From positions 248,001 through 312,000 of the forward strand of contig JABCPU010000030.1 of the NCBI GenBank assembly GCA_016800925.1: 64,000 nucleotides of DNA, written 5' to 3'. Made by a program: the position numbers and the translations under genes. The notes beneath the pieces were generated by a model, which ran no database searches, was not told the origin of the DNA, and saw only the letters and a list, made by a program, of their open reading frames with translations. Positions 46,765-59,147 of this stretch are shown here, piece by piece; within the stretch, counting starts at the first letter, position 1, and every line of letters begins with the position of its first letter. The stretch is from Suillus spraguei (taxonomy: Eukaryota > Basidiomycota > Agaricomycetes > Boletales > Suillaceae).

Positions 46765-48267
46765 GGCTAGCGAAATCGAGAGGCTGATAGAGATTGCGGT
46801 TGTAGCGACCACTTCTTATAGCCCCCTGATGTTGGTCTGTGCGAAATAAAAATTGATGTGGGATTAAACCCTTTGCAGCGCAAATTTGAAGGCTTGCAAT
46901 GACATTCCATGCAATGCACCGGTCATCGCAGTTTGGGTTCCTTGTGGAGCCCTGTGGTTGCTGGAGGGTATGCGAAGGTATACGATGAGAAAAAAGGCAA
47001 TTTGGGCGATCTATCACATTCGGAAATTACAGCAAGAAAGTGTTAACTTTTGAATGACCCATTGTTGCATCGTCAACGTCCAGTCCGAGTGAAGCCCTGC
47101 AGGCTGTGAACCGTGGCAGATGGCAGTCGATAGTGAGGGTATTGGTGTGCACAAAACCTAGCCAGCTGGCATGACATGCGAAAACCTGCGAATTTGTAGT
47201 CATGCTGAGAAAGGGAATACTACGTTCAGCAGTTCGCAGGTGGACTCGTCACCTTGTAAGTTGTAAGTAGATGAGTCACCAGCCGTAGCTTGACCCATTG
47301 AAAGCCATCAAGTTGTGTGAGAGCTGAGAGCGAGTAGGGCTGGGATTTGCGATATTAGTATGTCAAATACACCAAGTACTTGTCGCATCATTGGTGTCGG
47401 CTACGCGAGATAGTTGAAGCCAGTGGCGCGAAAAGTATTAGTATTATCATCAGAGGACTGATGAGAAAGATTAGTATTATGTAGTTGAATGTCCAAATCA
47501 TTACCAGTGGTCGAAATCCACGTGTAGCCTCAGACTTCGGAAGTAGGCGCCAGAGAGCATAGCACACATGTCCAAGTGCTATCTGCAGGATGTGCCTGGA
47601 GGTCTGGAAATTAGGGCTCAACATGCATGAAGGTTGCCCAGGTGCCCACCGATGCAAGTTTCCATGATCACTGACGATGATGCCACACCAATGTAGATAT
47701 CCGAGCTCCTGAGCGCGAGGTGCCGAAGCGGTCGTGTACATGGTATCACGCCTACCATATTGTAGCCCGTCACTACGACTCTGGACGATAAGTGGTGTAT
47801 ATCGAAGATGCAAGATGCAGAACAGATTGCCTACAAAGAAATATGATGGGAAGCAGGAGTGGCCAAGCATCCGATATGGTATTTGTTTGGTCAACCCCCG
47901 ACCACTGCTTGATAGAGATTTGATCCGACCTTCTCACACACCCTTTGCAGCAACTCTCTGGATCTTCGAAGGGACGCTCAAAGTTAGAGGCGCTCAGGTC
48001 ACCTGCGCCTACCGCAGGACCCCTGATAATTCCTATGTAACTCAGTCAATGATCCGGGCAGAAACCAAGAAGTGGAGACTAATACTCAAGGACTTGTAGC
48101 ATGCGAAATCATTCGCAGCACCGTGAAGCATAGGTATGGTGTGGGCATGACAAGTTAATAATTAAATGTCTGCATAAATCGAAGTTGGGATAGAACGTGA
48201 CTAGAGATGTCAAGTAGTTGTGAAATTCAAGTTTCTCATGACACATCAAGTCTGCTTTGCTTACCTA
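45213..48267. repeat. Segmental duplication, copy 2 (interrupted by the pogo-like element)
   Basis: Matches 14838-18590. The upstream flank (46765-48267) carries no supported gene; frames at 47388-47894 and 47734-48099 are unconserved. Homology ends exactly at the TA (48268-48269) where the pogo-like transposon inserted, so the transposon arrived after the duplication. Confidence 0.8.
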
Positions 48268-48269
48268 TA

Positions 48270-51200
48270 CTATGCCTCACGGTGGAATCGTCACCCCCGA
48301 AAGTCGTCACGACCTAAATATCTCACTCAATTCTTACCTCTACACACAATTCAGAACTTGAGTCGATGTTTCTATCATGCACCTTTCATTGCGAGGTTGA
48401 ACGATCAATTTTTATTAAGAAACGGTGAAGTTCATTGAAAGCCGTCAAAGTCACGCTGGTGACAGCCAGCCGAGCGCTGCCGTGGCGGAGTTCTAAAAAA
48501 TACTACCACTGGCTGTTGACTGGCTGTGACGACTTTTCAGTGAGCTGACACATTCAGGCATGGTTCGCCCAAAAGGCAAATCACGAGAGTCGCGTGATCC
48601 CACTTATGAGCAGCGGATCCAGACTGCCATCCAGGGGATTACAACCAAGGTCTACAAGACCATCAAAGAAGCCGCATTGGCCAATAATGTAAGCTAGTAT
48701 TTTGCCCTCTCCGAGTCACTGTTTTAATAACTCTCATGATTTTATCAAACTAGATACCTCGCACAACTTTGGGTGAACGGTACTCAGGGGAACATAAACC
48801 ACGTCGCGAGGCACATGTAGGTCAGCAGATCCTCACGCCTGCACAAGAGCAGACCATTCTCGACTGGTGCAACCTTAATTCATCAATGGCCAAGCCTCTT
48901 CACCCAAAGCAGTTACGTGCTCAGGTTTTTGATCTCACTGGTCATTATCCAGGACACAACTGGCACTATGGCTTTCTACGCCGGCACCCTGCTCTTTGTA
49001 TGTCAAAACCACGTGGGCTAGATCCCAAGCGCAGCCAGAACTTCAACAAGGCTACGATTGGGGAGTTCTTTGACATGTGGAAGCAGCTCGAGGTCAAATA
49101 TAAGGGCATTCCGCCAGAGCATCATTGGAATATGGATGAAAAGGGTAATCAGATGGGGGGTGGAAGGAAGAATGATGGAAGCAAGTTCATCTTTGCTAGA
49201 GAGGATGTGAATCGGTACCGGACGCACAGTGATAACCTAGAGCTTGTAACAATTATCGAGTGCATTTCTGCTGCAGGAGTTAGAATGCCACCCTGGTTTG
49301 TTCTTACTGATGGGCCACCTCCGGACCTACGAGATCTCAAAGATCAAGTTGGAGGGTGAGTGAACATGATCATCTGATTACTGTGGTCTTATCTAGTGAA
49401 CTTAATGAAACAGCTTCTCGACATCACCATCAGGATGGACAGATCGTGAGATTGCCGAAAAGTGGTTCTCAGAACTCTTTGTTCCTTTCGCAGAGAAACA
49501 CCGTGTCGATCCAGAAAAACCCATTGTTCTTACCTATGATGGGCATGACTCACATGAAACGGACAAGATGAAGAGGGCCGCATATAAGCATGGTGTCATC
49601 TGTCATGCATTCCCTTCGAAGGTGACCCATAAAATGCAGCCACTTGATGTGAACGTATTTTCATCTGTGCAACGTGCCTGGTCCAAGCACTGTGATAAAC
49701 GTCTCGCTGAGGGCATCGAAATCGATCGTTACAATTTCATTCATGAATATATGTCCACCCAGAATGCCATCACTCCCGAGCTCATCAAAAACGCGTTCAA
49801 AAAGACTGGATTGTACCCCCTTGACCCTTCAGTTTTCACGGAGCGAGATTTTGCACCAAGCATGGCGTCATCATCCAAAGCCCACATGCCACCATCTTAT
49901 CCTACCGAAGTTCCATCCTCACCGTTTTCCTTCACAAGTGACACGGAAATGGATGTTGATGAAGATTATATCCCCGGCAATGACTCGGAGGACTCGGAAG
50001 ATGGAAACGGCAGTGACATTGAGCTGGAATCTGATGGTGAGAGCATAGACATAGACGAACAGGAGACCGATGAAGAAAATACCGCTGACGTGACCACAAC
50101 TGATGATCCGGAGCTAGCAGCTGCACCCGTCTCAATACAATCTTCTCCCCAGCCACTGGCATCCTCCTCAACAACGCACAGCAACGAATCTGCTACTCAT
50201 GTCACCCGGTCTTCCTCACCATTATCAGAACCTCTCCCAGTCCCTTTCCTGCCCCCTTACAGCCATGCCATGTCTTTATCCAAGGATGCACTGTGGAACC
50301 AACTTCAGCGGATGTATCACGACAATAAAAAACTCCTTGAAATCATCCGAATGCTTACCGCGCAGCTCCAATCTGCGAACGCACATTGTACGCTTGGGCA
50401 GCGAGCATTATCCGAGTCAAACACACAGCTGGCCAATCAGAAGAAGAAACGGACGAGGAAATCCGTCAAATTACGATCGCGCTTCGTCACACTGCCCGAA
50501 CTCGAGGAAGATTTTAATAAACATGAAGCAGAACAACGCGAGAAGGAGAAAGCCGAAGCCGAGAAGCAAGCCAAGAAAAAGGCTGATGACAGCGCTCGAC
50601 TTACTCGAATCGAGCACGACATCACAACGAAAACCTTTGATGCCTTATCTTCTTATCGACTCAAGGATGATTTTATCGCCATTGCTGGCGCTCTGGGGCT
50701 TTCTCGCGAGGGGACCGTTGCAACTCTCACTTCGAGAATCAAGGAGTACATTGCCGACCCACCTAATGCTCATCTGGCCAACAACCCACGATTTTCAGCT
50801 CTGTTTGGCAATGGCAGAACGCGCGCGAGAAACGCCACATCAGCAACTGACAATTCAACTACCATCAGCGCTGCACCCATTGAAATTCCACCCATTCCAG
50901 CACTACCTGCCAATAGCTCTCATTATTCTTCTCGCGAACATCCTAATGATTCTAACATAAATAGTCCTGATCCACGCCATGAAATACCTTACAATCCTCC
51001 TGTACATCCAACTCGCAGCAACATACCAGCATCTCAGCAATTTTCCGGACATTTTACTTCACACCAGCATCAAGTTCATTTGCCTCATCATGGACCACAT
51101 AGTTCTCATTCTCATGAAGCATTTCCTGCACCATACAGCCATTATAATTACAACCACATCCCCTACAATACTCCACGTCACACCAACCAATCATAATTTT

Positions 51201-51320
51201 TGACCTGTAACAATTTTTTTAGGCGTTGCCGAGCGGAATTTGAAAGCGGCAGCAGTGAACTGCTGTGACAAAAGTGTGACTGACGACTTTCGGGGGTGAC
51301 GATTCCACCGTGAGGCATAG
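48270..51320 (+). mobile_element. pogo-like (Tc1/mariner superfamily) DNA transposon, plus copy
   Basis: 3051 bp, perfect 40-bp terminal inverted repeats (48270-48309 and 51281-51320) and TA target duplication (48268-48269, 51321-51322). It encodes one complete transposase. Its near-identity to the inverted copy 8 kb away points to very recent activity. Confidence 0.96.
48560..51196 (+). CDS. pogo/CENP-B-type DDE transposase with SAP-like C-terminus
   Basis: Exons 48560-48688, 48754-49355 and 49414-51196 (introns 65 and 58 nt) give 837 residues. The N-terminus is a psq-type helix-turn-helix (KVYKTIKEAALANN), then a Tc5/CENP-B-type HTH (ILTPAQEQTILDWC) and the DDE_1 domain: first Asp in HHWNMDEKG, second in LTYDGHDSHE, third in MQPLDVNVFSS. 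Next come an acidic Ser-rich linker, a Lys/Glu-rich coiled coil (HEAEQREKEKAEAEKQ), a SAP-like segment (LGLSREGTVATLTSRIKEYI) and a His/Pro-rich end. It would cut and paste the element at TA sites in the nucleus. The start at 48560 is chosen because it lies just upstream of the HTH and joins exon 2 in frame. Confidence 0.88.
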
Positions 51321-51322
51321 TA

Positions 51323-51853
51323 CTTCCCACAATACTGACTTAGTAAAGCGGCCCTATGTGACATGTAGCGCCGCTTAATTAAGCATCGCATTTGCTTGTA
51401 TGGAGCACCGCCGGTTGACACCAGCGGTTCTAGGTAACCCACTACACCTACGGCTATATTTGACATGTTTGCCACACACCCGTTTTAGGTAGCTCGTCAC
51501 TTCCCACGGTGCGGTTTGAGCTGAGCTACACTACCAACTGCCGCTTTGGGCGTAACCGAGAAAGTGAGAAAACTATGCCGTGTTCATGGGAACCAGCAGT
51601 GTCGTGTGTCTTATAGAGCTTTATGTGACAAATTAAAAATTTATCGAATAAAGGGTACAAATCTGGGATGTGTCAGGGAATTTGTCCCGATCTCCTACAG
51701 AGATAGTAAGAGGCTTTGTATACATAAATAATATCCTGTACAAATGTTGCGTGGCGGATGTATGAGGGGGATCAGCATGAGTTATGTGGGTCAGGTCCGA
51801 GCATGAAATATTGCTGAGACACCTGCCAGATATCCTACAGATATCTGAATGCC
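51323..51853. other. No gene recognised
   Basis: 531 bp between the transposon and the nested LTRs, with only short frames. Confidence 0.5.
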
Positions 51854-53098
51854 TGTTACAAACTGGGGTGGCGTCACCAGTGACAGTGAAAAGACACTGA
51901 CGGTCTGCTGGGAAGTTCTACAATGTCCAGAAGAGGACAAGGTGAAAGTACAAGGAACGTGTTCCGAGTACGATCAAGGGTTCGGCCTCAAAGACAAGTC
52001 TAAGAGGTTCTACGAGAATAGAGACTAAGACTAAGGAGTGCTTAGACTTAGAGATGATTCAAGACGACTTAGGTTGGAGACCTAAGCGAAGGATATTCCA
52101 GGTAAAACCCAGTAAGATTAAAGTAAAGAATCTACAAGTACAATCGTGCTTAAATAGACCAATATGTGCGCACGGACCAAGAAGACGTAAGAGTGTAAGT
52201 GCGTATCCAAACAAGGAAGGCAACTATAGTACAGATGCGTTGTGTCATATACCATACTTCTAATCTCAGATCCGATCATATCCGTCCAGATCTGATCGTT
52301 TCCATATCCGTCCGGTCCACAGATCCTGTCCGGACCACCCCATCCGAATGTACTCACTTCTCGCACCTTAACTCCCTGGTGAACATTGGCGTCTATCTCC
52401 TTTCGTCATTTCTCCTACTACCGGTACTCCGGCTGTTTATATTTCCGTCCTGTGTTACTGATCCGTTTCCTGTGTTCATTTCCGATTCATGCTTACTGAT
52501 CCGCTGTGCAATAACTAATAGACTTCCGTTACACTTCGTACATAGCCCTCGGTCCCGGACTTGCTGATTATCCGTCTTAGATACTTACTGTATATAAACC
52601 ACTTGTAGATCTCCGTAGAACCTTAGTTCGAATATCATCTTAGATTCTACTCATTCTGCCTTCTCCGGACTCAAGCCACTCTCCGCTTTAAAGTCACCTT
52701 CCGAGACTTAGGATTGATTCCTATAGTCTATACCTCCGACTCTATCTTCGGATAGTCCATCTCCGTTAGTTTCTAGTTAGGATCTCGTTCCGAAACTAGC
52801 CTTAATCTCCGTCCTCCCCTTACGTTCCGTATAACCTCCGGACGTATCATATCCGACACCTTCGGACACCCGGATCCATCACGCAACTCCTCCCGGGTCT
52901 TCAGAAGAATAACTCCTCCCTGAAATAAGGGGCATTACTCGAGAAAGGGGCACAGTGTACGAACTGAGGCCAAAGCCCTTCAGATCTCTCTACCCTTGAG
53001 TACAGTCTTAACACGTTGAGCATATAAGTCGGAGTCATGTGACATGATATACAAGCTGAAGATCGAGTAAATGAATAGGGGCACGTACGATTGTAACA
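51854..53098 (-). repeat. Solo LTR, family A, carrying a nested family B LTR
   Basis: Starts TGTTACAAACTGG, ends GATTGTAACA and is flanked by the perfect 5-bp duplication ATGCC (51849-51853 and 53099-53103). Without the nested 771-bp insert and its 5-bp duplication it measures 469 bp, as the other family A LTRs. Confidence 0.95.
52243..53013 (+). repeat. Solo LTR, family B, nested in a family A LTR
   Basis: 771 bp from TGTCATATACC to TACAGTCTTAACA, flanked by the perfect 5-bp duplication CGTTG (52238-52242 and 53014-53018). Similar throughout to 8187-8938. Confidence 0.95.
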
Positions 53099-53103
53099 AT
53101 GCC

Positions 53104-53628
53104 ACCTACCAATTGAGCTTTGTCCACACACAATAATACTCAAAGCCTGTCACAAATTCCAAATACAAACCATTATTCTTTCCTCAATTTCCCTAAAGCA
53201 TCTAAACCCAGCACTAAGACGAACCCTAACCCTATCGAAATCCCTATAAACGCTTCTATAACCAAACTACCTGATGAAGATGAAGAGATCTTCTATGATG
53301 CTATCAGATAAGATAAGATAAGATAAGATAGTGTCATGTGATCTTAGAACTTTCTAGAATATGATGTCATAACAATGTCACAACTATCACATCGTACAAT
53401 TCTCACTTCTATTTTATGATTGGTTAGTAGTTTCAGACTCAGTTTATATCTCAGTTTCAAATATGTGTATATAGTTAGCTAGTTTCGTTGTGGTAGTTCT
53501 GTAGTTCAAACCTCTTGTATCTACATCTGTAGCAATCCAAGGCATCCTTGCTCCTATCTCTTCTTGTGATAACCTTAGTTTGAGTCCTAGTCTCTGCCCT
53601 TGCATTAATTCATTTGTGGGTTGTGACA
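53104..53628 (+). mobile_element. Possible retroelement 3' end: short frame, GATAA tract and a 297-bp LTR
   Basis: A short frame (to 53311, ending LPDEDEEIFYDAIR) is followed by (AGATA)5 at 53306-53330 and a 297-bp segment, 53332-53628, that begins TGTCATG and ends TTGTGACA, the TG..CA and TGTCA/TGACA pattern of an LTR. The purine-rich GATAA tract just before it could serve as a polypurine tract. No target duplication is seen, and the element family is not recognised. Confidence 0.4.
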
Positions 53629-53702
53629 AGCCCCTGCAACAGCATCACAATGTCTTCAACCGCAACGGTATTTCTGTTCAAGTCCTCGACATCATGGTAG
53701 CC

Positions 53703-54434
53703 TGTTAAGATCGTACTCAATAAGGGGTTAATCCAGAAGGGCTTGGCCTCAGCTCGTGCGCTGTGCCCCTTTGCCGAGTATAGTGCCCTTAATTTCTATA
53801 GGGTCACGCACGCCCGGAGGAAGTCTGGATATGGGAATGCAAAGTCCAGCGGACTTCCGGATGTAAGAGTGGAGGAGACTAAAGGCTACTCCGGACAAAG
53901 TCCGGAGTAGAAGCAAACAGTATAAAGACTACCCAAAGGTAGAGCTGGAGGTATGACCGAGGACGGAGGTCCAAGGTCCAGAGATGGACAAGAGAACTAG
54001 CTCAAGTCCAGATGAGGTTCAGAGGCGGACTAAGTCCAGAAGAATGAGTAGAAACTAAGTTGATATTCAAACTGAAGTACTACAGAGATTTACAGGTAGT
54101 TTATATACTATAGGTAGTTATGGAAAGATCAGTCAGCGCAGTACGAGGCTATGTACAAACCATATGCAAAGTCTAACAGAACATAAGTAAATGAAACTCA
54201 GAGATGAAGTGAAGTAACAGATCAGTAAGCAGACAGAATACAGAGACAGCTGGAGAGCTGGACTTATGAATGTACAAACGGAGTTATTATAAATGGGGAT
54301 AGATTGGGAGATAGAGAGGAGCATAGGTCCAGACATCCGGATATTGAAGGGAGGAAGCGCAGGATATGCAGGTCCAGACATCTGGACTTCTGAGAAGTTG
54401 AATTGGAGATCATGTTTGGATATGGTATGTGACA
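53703..54434 (-). repeat. Solo LTR, family B, minus orientation
   Basis: 732 bp from TGTTAAGATCG to TATGGTATGTGACA, the reverse of family B, flanked by the perfect 5-bp duplication TAGCC (53698-53702 and 54435-54439). More diverged from the other two family B copies than they are from each other. Confidence 0.93.
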
Positions 54435-54571
54435 TAGCCATTTGATGAAAGAAATGAGAATTGGCATTGAGCACCATAGTGATGGAGCACAATTGTGAAG
54501 TGAGGTATGTACTACATGCGCATAAATATCCTGCCTGAAACTACATTGATCACTACTACATCATGATGAAA

Positions 54572-55330
54572 TCAGTCATCAGCAATGAGGGAATAAGGAT
54601 AGAAGAGGGCCACATCCCTGCAAAGCGCATCCCAGATCTCACTGAAGTCCTCAGCATCTCTCTCATCACCTCCCCTTATTGAAAAGATGTCATCATCATC
54701 GACATTGATATTATTATTTGAGGTCTCCAGCCACTGCTCGATGAATGCGCCTTCCAACAGAATGCGGGGATCCCACATATGCCAGGTACCTCTTGGGAAG
54801 GAGGGGAATGCAGCTATGAATGTCAACCAAAATATATCGCATCCCCATGTCCACTGCGGCAATTCCATATCGACTTCGATTAGCCATTTTTCAATCTGTT
54901 TGAATAGCAATTCCCAATCAGTCCGCTTGTTATAGTTGAAGTGTGATGGAAGAGGGAGGAATGGAATGGGAATGTCATTGGCGGGAGAGACAGAGTCATC
55001 AGATAATAGTTCAAAGTCCTTGACAGAATGTAAGTTGTATACAGCGAGGAGATCAAACACACTCACATCATTTACAGGACTTTCAGGAAGGGAGCACCAG
55101 TGGTCTAAGGACATAGTTTGTACAATGGGCATGGCGAAGCATCCAAACTCTTCGGTGATTGAAACTGATATTTCAATAGGCTGCAGCCCAACAATGTAAG
55201 TGAATCCTGTCAGTTGCCAGTGGAAATCGCACTGACTATGGCCTGCTCTATGAGATGCCTTGGAAGTTTGCCAGAGAATCGAATCACAAGAAGCATTGGT
55301 CGGAGTGTAGCATCATCCGCATGCTTGGAT
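54572..55330 (-). pseudogene. Hypothetical gene fragment
   Basis: On the minus strand a frame of 186 codons (55132-54572) continues upstream in frame to about 55172 (FTYIVGLQPIEISVSITEEF) and in another frame to about 55330 (HADDATLRPMLLVIRFSGKL). The join needs a one-base change near 55212. The content is acidic and Trp-containing (QWTWGCDIFWLTFIAAFPSF) with no recognised domain. It lies among transposon relics and may be a captured or repeated gene. Confidence 0.4.
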
Positions 55331-55589
55331 TTGACACCAGGATAGACTGTGGAGTGGTGCGTGAGTACGCTAGACATATTGAATTTGTTTGAAGCTCAAG
55401 GAACTGTTATTGAGGATGTGAGATTTTGGACTTTGCAAAAATTCACTATCATGCGCCACGTGACTTTACACTCCATCGGTCATCACAAAGACTCACTTCC
55501 ATCCATGGTGCACCACAATGATCTTTTTGACAGTACAAGTAAGTTGGACATTCTATTACTTGTTATTATCTACTGAACTTTTTAATAAC

Positions 55590-58500
55590 TGATACAGTTC
55601 TACAATTCTGTGATGACACCCATAAACACATTATCTGCACATCATGCCCCAGGACATTATCTGGCGCCTATTGTACCATGGAGCTCCGCTTCGCCAAGAA
55701 ACATATAGAGACAGTAAGGCATGAGTGTCATGTTGAAAAGGCCAGGAATGGCCAGATGGCATCTTTGAATCCTGTTTTCAAGGCCCAGCCGGTCAATAAG
55801 AGTCTCAAAAAACCCAATCATTCTATCATAGAGTTTGGATTGTCTAGGCATAGTTTTATGGATGCCGACGACTTTTCTATGGAGATGGGCATCCATGACA
55901 CCCCCAATACAATGGACTTAGAGATCCCGTTGTCCAAGTTATTGGATGATATCGCCAGAAGTCGGACAGTTGAGTTTAGCGAAGGTGTTACCAACGTCTT
56001 TGCTGAACTTCAAGAAACTCTTGCCTCTGGGCAAGTTCCTTTCTCAACACCACTTGCTCCCATCACCAAGGACGACGAGTTAGTTGATTATGGCGCACCT
56101 GATTTTGGGATAGAAATTCCGGGTACACATATCATTTTCTCCAAACTGTTTTCATGTCTAAAGGCATTTACATTCACAGATATCGACTTTCCAGAAACAA
56201 GGGCTATTCTCGATACCGACAGTCCAACATATCCTTGGCCATCACAAGCAGTGAGCACTTGTCCCTCAGTTCACATGATGAATGCTTACACCTTCTTGAG
56301 GATTTTGTGACTGCCCTTCTGTTCAGCTCCCCGCGTCTTCCCTTTTCTGATGCCCAGAAGAAGGCAACACTCAACTGGGCCAAGGAACTTGGTGCATGAA
56401 ATGTGCCCTCGCTCTATGCCATCAAGAAGTGTCAGGTATTTGTTGAAGATCTCCTCGGTCAACCAACAGAAAAGGTTACTGCTCAGTCCAGGAACACCTT
56501 CTATATCAATAACATTGCAAAAGCAATCTCACATGTATGTTCAATTTTGTTTCGAGTTTGAGTCGCACTCATATCATATCTTAGGACTATGGAAACCCAC
56601 TCACTCGCTTTGTGATGCAAGATCACCCTGAAGATGGCGGAAAGGAATGTCTCAGGTCTTTAATGGTGGGTGGAAGGGAATGTTTTTTTGTCAATGAGCT
56701 ATTGCAAGATACTTCGGGGGACTACTTCATCCCGAAGCATTTTTTCCTCGGTTCTTCGTCTGCTGACGATGATCTTGAACATTGCGAGAAACCCGATGCC
56801 AAAATTCTATATGCCCTTGGTCGGGCTGTTCAACGAACTGATGTACATGACCATCGGTTTTTGTATGTGCTTACTTTGACCACTCAATAGGCAGGATTCA
56901 TCGTCAACAATGAACAGGAAATTATCATTATCCCAACATCAATGTTTGTACGGTCATACGAAGACATCACGTCAATGGGCAAGCTCGATTGCAGTCTCAC
57001 AGGTACGCTAAAATATTGCTATATTGATTGTAACACTAATCCTTTCAACAGCCTCTTCTGTCCAGTACGCATCACTTGCACCTAACCCACTGCATGAAAA
57101 GGCACAAGGCCAAATGGTGTATGCAGTCCCATTAATAATTTTCATGGATGATGTCTCAGGCAACATCTCAAAACAATGGAATAAGCACCATGTGGTCTAC
57201 ATGTCAAATGCAAACCTACCGTGTGAGATGCTTGAGAAAGAGTTTTTTGTGCGCTTTGTCACATTCTCTCCCCATGCTGCACCAATGGAACTGATGTGAG
57301 CAATGAAAGACTTGCTATGGTATGTAGTCTTCTGGATGTCATGTATCCATTCTGACTGTTCATAGTGATGCAGTGGACTCTGGTATCATCACTTTGGATT
57401 GCAAGGATCAAGAGGAGGTGATGCTGATACCATACGGGTTATTCATTGCTGGAGATAATCCAATGCAGGCCGAAGAATGCAGTCATGCTGGCCTCAATTG
57501 CAATTACTTCTGTCAGACATGCAATGTCGGTGGTACAAAGGAATACAAGACGTCTAATGAAGGTTATAATAGCATCTTTACTGTGCGTGCGCATCATACT
57601 ATCTTCAAACCAAACTGATCTTATATTTGCAGTCAGGAAACTTACGAACACCTGAAAAGACAGCTGAATGTATATGACACCAGTTCAATGCTGCCATGAA
57701 ACTGGGTGCCATGACCAAAGTACAGAACACTATGTCTTCCACTGGCATTTGTGACAGTGCTTCAGTGTCCATTCTGGAATCATTGGTTGAACTAGACAAG
57801 AAACTTTGTAAGTGCGAGCCAGGCTCCCAAGCAACGTCCAAAAGTGAGGTTATAGCAGCACTTGAAAAAGAGTTTGAGGAACAGTTGCAAGGTGCCACAT
57901 TATATGATGCCATAAATCTGTTGCTTGGCATGAACGGTTTGTTTGATCTGTATTGTTGATATCGTGCTCATAGTATTGTATGGTAGGAATCAGTATGCAC
58001 TTGGACATGCTAACTGAGATCCTTCATACAATTTTGTTGGGTGTTGTCAGATACTTTTGGGGTCAGACCATGTTTCTCCTTGAGAAAGCAAAGGTCCTGC
58101 ATATGTTTCAGAGCTGACTCGAGTCTGTCGACAGTGATGGAATGAATGCACCCTCCCTGAATGCCAACTATATATGCCACTACAAAGGAAGTCTTATTGG
58201 GAAACACTTCAAGAGCTTGGCGCAAGTAATGCCCTTCCTAGTCCACGATCTTGTTCCTTGGACAGTTCTCAATGGATGGACCATAATCGGAGAACTTGTT
58301 GCACTCATATAGCACACGACAATACCAGACACTGAAACATATCTTGTTAGTTCATACCAAAGTCATTCAAGGCGCTATTGACTGATTTCTCTGAATAGGC
58401 AAAATTATCTCGAACAATTGAGGATTTTCTCAATGTGATGGCACAATGTGCTCCGAGTATTCTCATCAGCAAGCTGAAGTTCCATTTTTTGGTTCATCTT

Positions 58501-58830
58501 CCAGCGTATATTCATTGTTTCGGACCTGCAATCATATTCTCTACTGAAAGATATGAATCTTTCAACCATGTTTTTTGGTTATCATGCATACACAGCAATA
58601 GACGCATGCCGAGCAGAGATTTGTGTTGACAATTCACTTACCAGGACATTGTCAAACACATAGCAACTGGAGGCTACTGGTACAATCCAAACGTCAAGAG
58701 ATGGATTCGTGGAGGGGAGCAGGTCATATCTTATCTTGGCAAGCACCCAGAACAAGCCCACCTTCGAGCTCCTTCAGTGACAAACTCCGTACTATATGGG
58801 TCACCCGACCCACATAATATCCTGTAAAAG
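55590..58830 (+). pseudogene. Relic of a multi-copy transposon-associated gene family
   Basis: Successive plus-strand fragments form one long protein: a Cys-rich start (FCDDTHKHIICTSCPRTLSG), then GNPLTRFVMQDHPEDGGKEC, FMDDVSGNISKQWNKHHVVY, MSNANLPCEMLEKEFFVRF, AGDNPMQAEECSHAGLNCNY, and toward the end KFHFLVHLPAYIHCFGPA and IFSTERYESFNHVF. I recall this set as a family present in many copies in mushroom genomes, probably of transposon origin, with no proven function. Normal introns are visible (for example 56534-56584). Stops and frame changes occur at 56398 (TGA), 57297 (TGA), around 57630 and beyond, so it is inactive. Confidence 0.65.
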
Positions 58831-58870
58831 ATGGGCCAGTGGACCATAGGCCGAGGTTATGTACAGTGGC

Positions 58871-59075
58871 TCAAAAAAAGTGTCTGAATGTTTGTGGAAA
58901 TTTGTGTAATTGCTTCACTGTGAGTCAGGGTATGGGAATATGACTAAGCTATAGTGAAATGTCAGGAAGCCCTGCTTCGCAGCTTTATTAATGTTTCCTA
59001 TGGCGTGGGAATCCACTCAAACCGTGCGAATATATGGTCATTTTAATTTGATGACTCATTCAGACACTTTTTTGA
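58871..59075. repeat. Short inverted-repeat element (MITE-like)
   Basis: TCAAAAAAAGTGTCTGAATG (58871-58890) recurs inverted at 59057-59075 with one A fewer. The left side continues outward as TACAGTGGC, a form common at Tc1/mariner ends; the right outer end does not match. Probably a remnant of a small non-autonomous element. Confidence 0.5.
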
Positions 59076-59147
59076 CTTTCAGTTTGACCAACACAATCTC
59101 TATAATTCTGATACTTTGTGTGACCTCCTTTTGCTCTAATCACTTAT

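Noticed and set aside
47388..47894. 168-codon minus-strand frame in the chitinase upstream flank
   Set aside because: The duplicated counterpart near 17160-17600 does not keep this frame open, so it is not under coding constraint.
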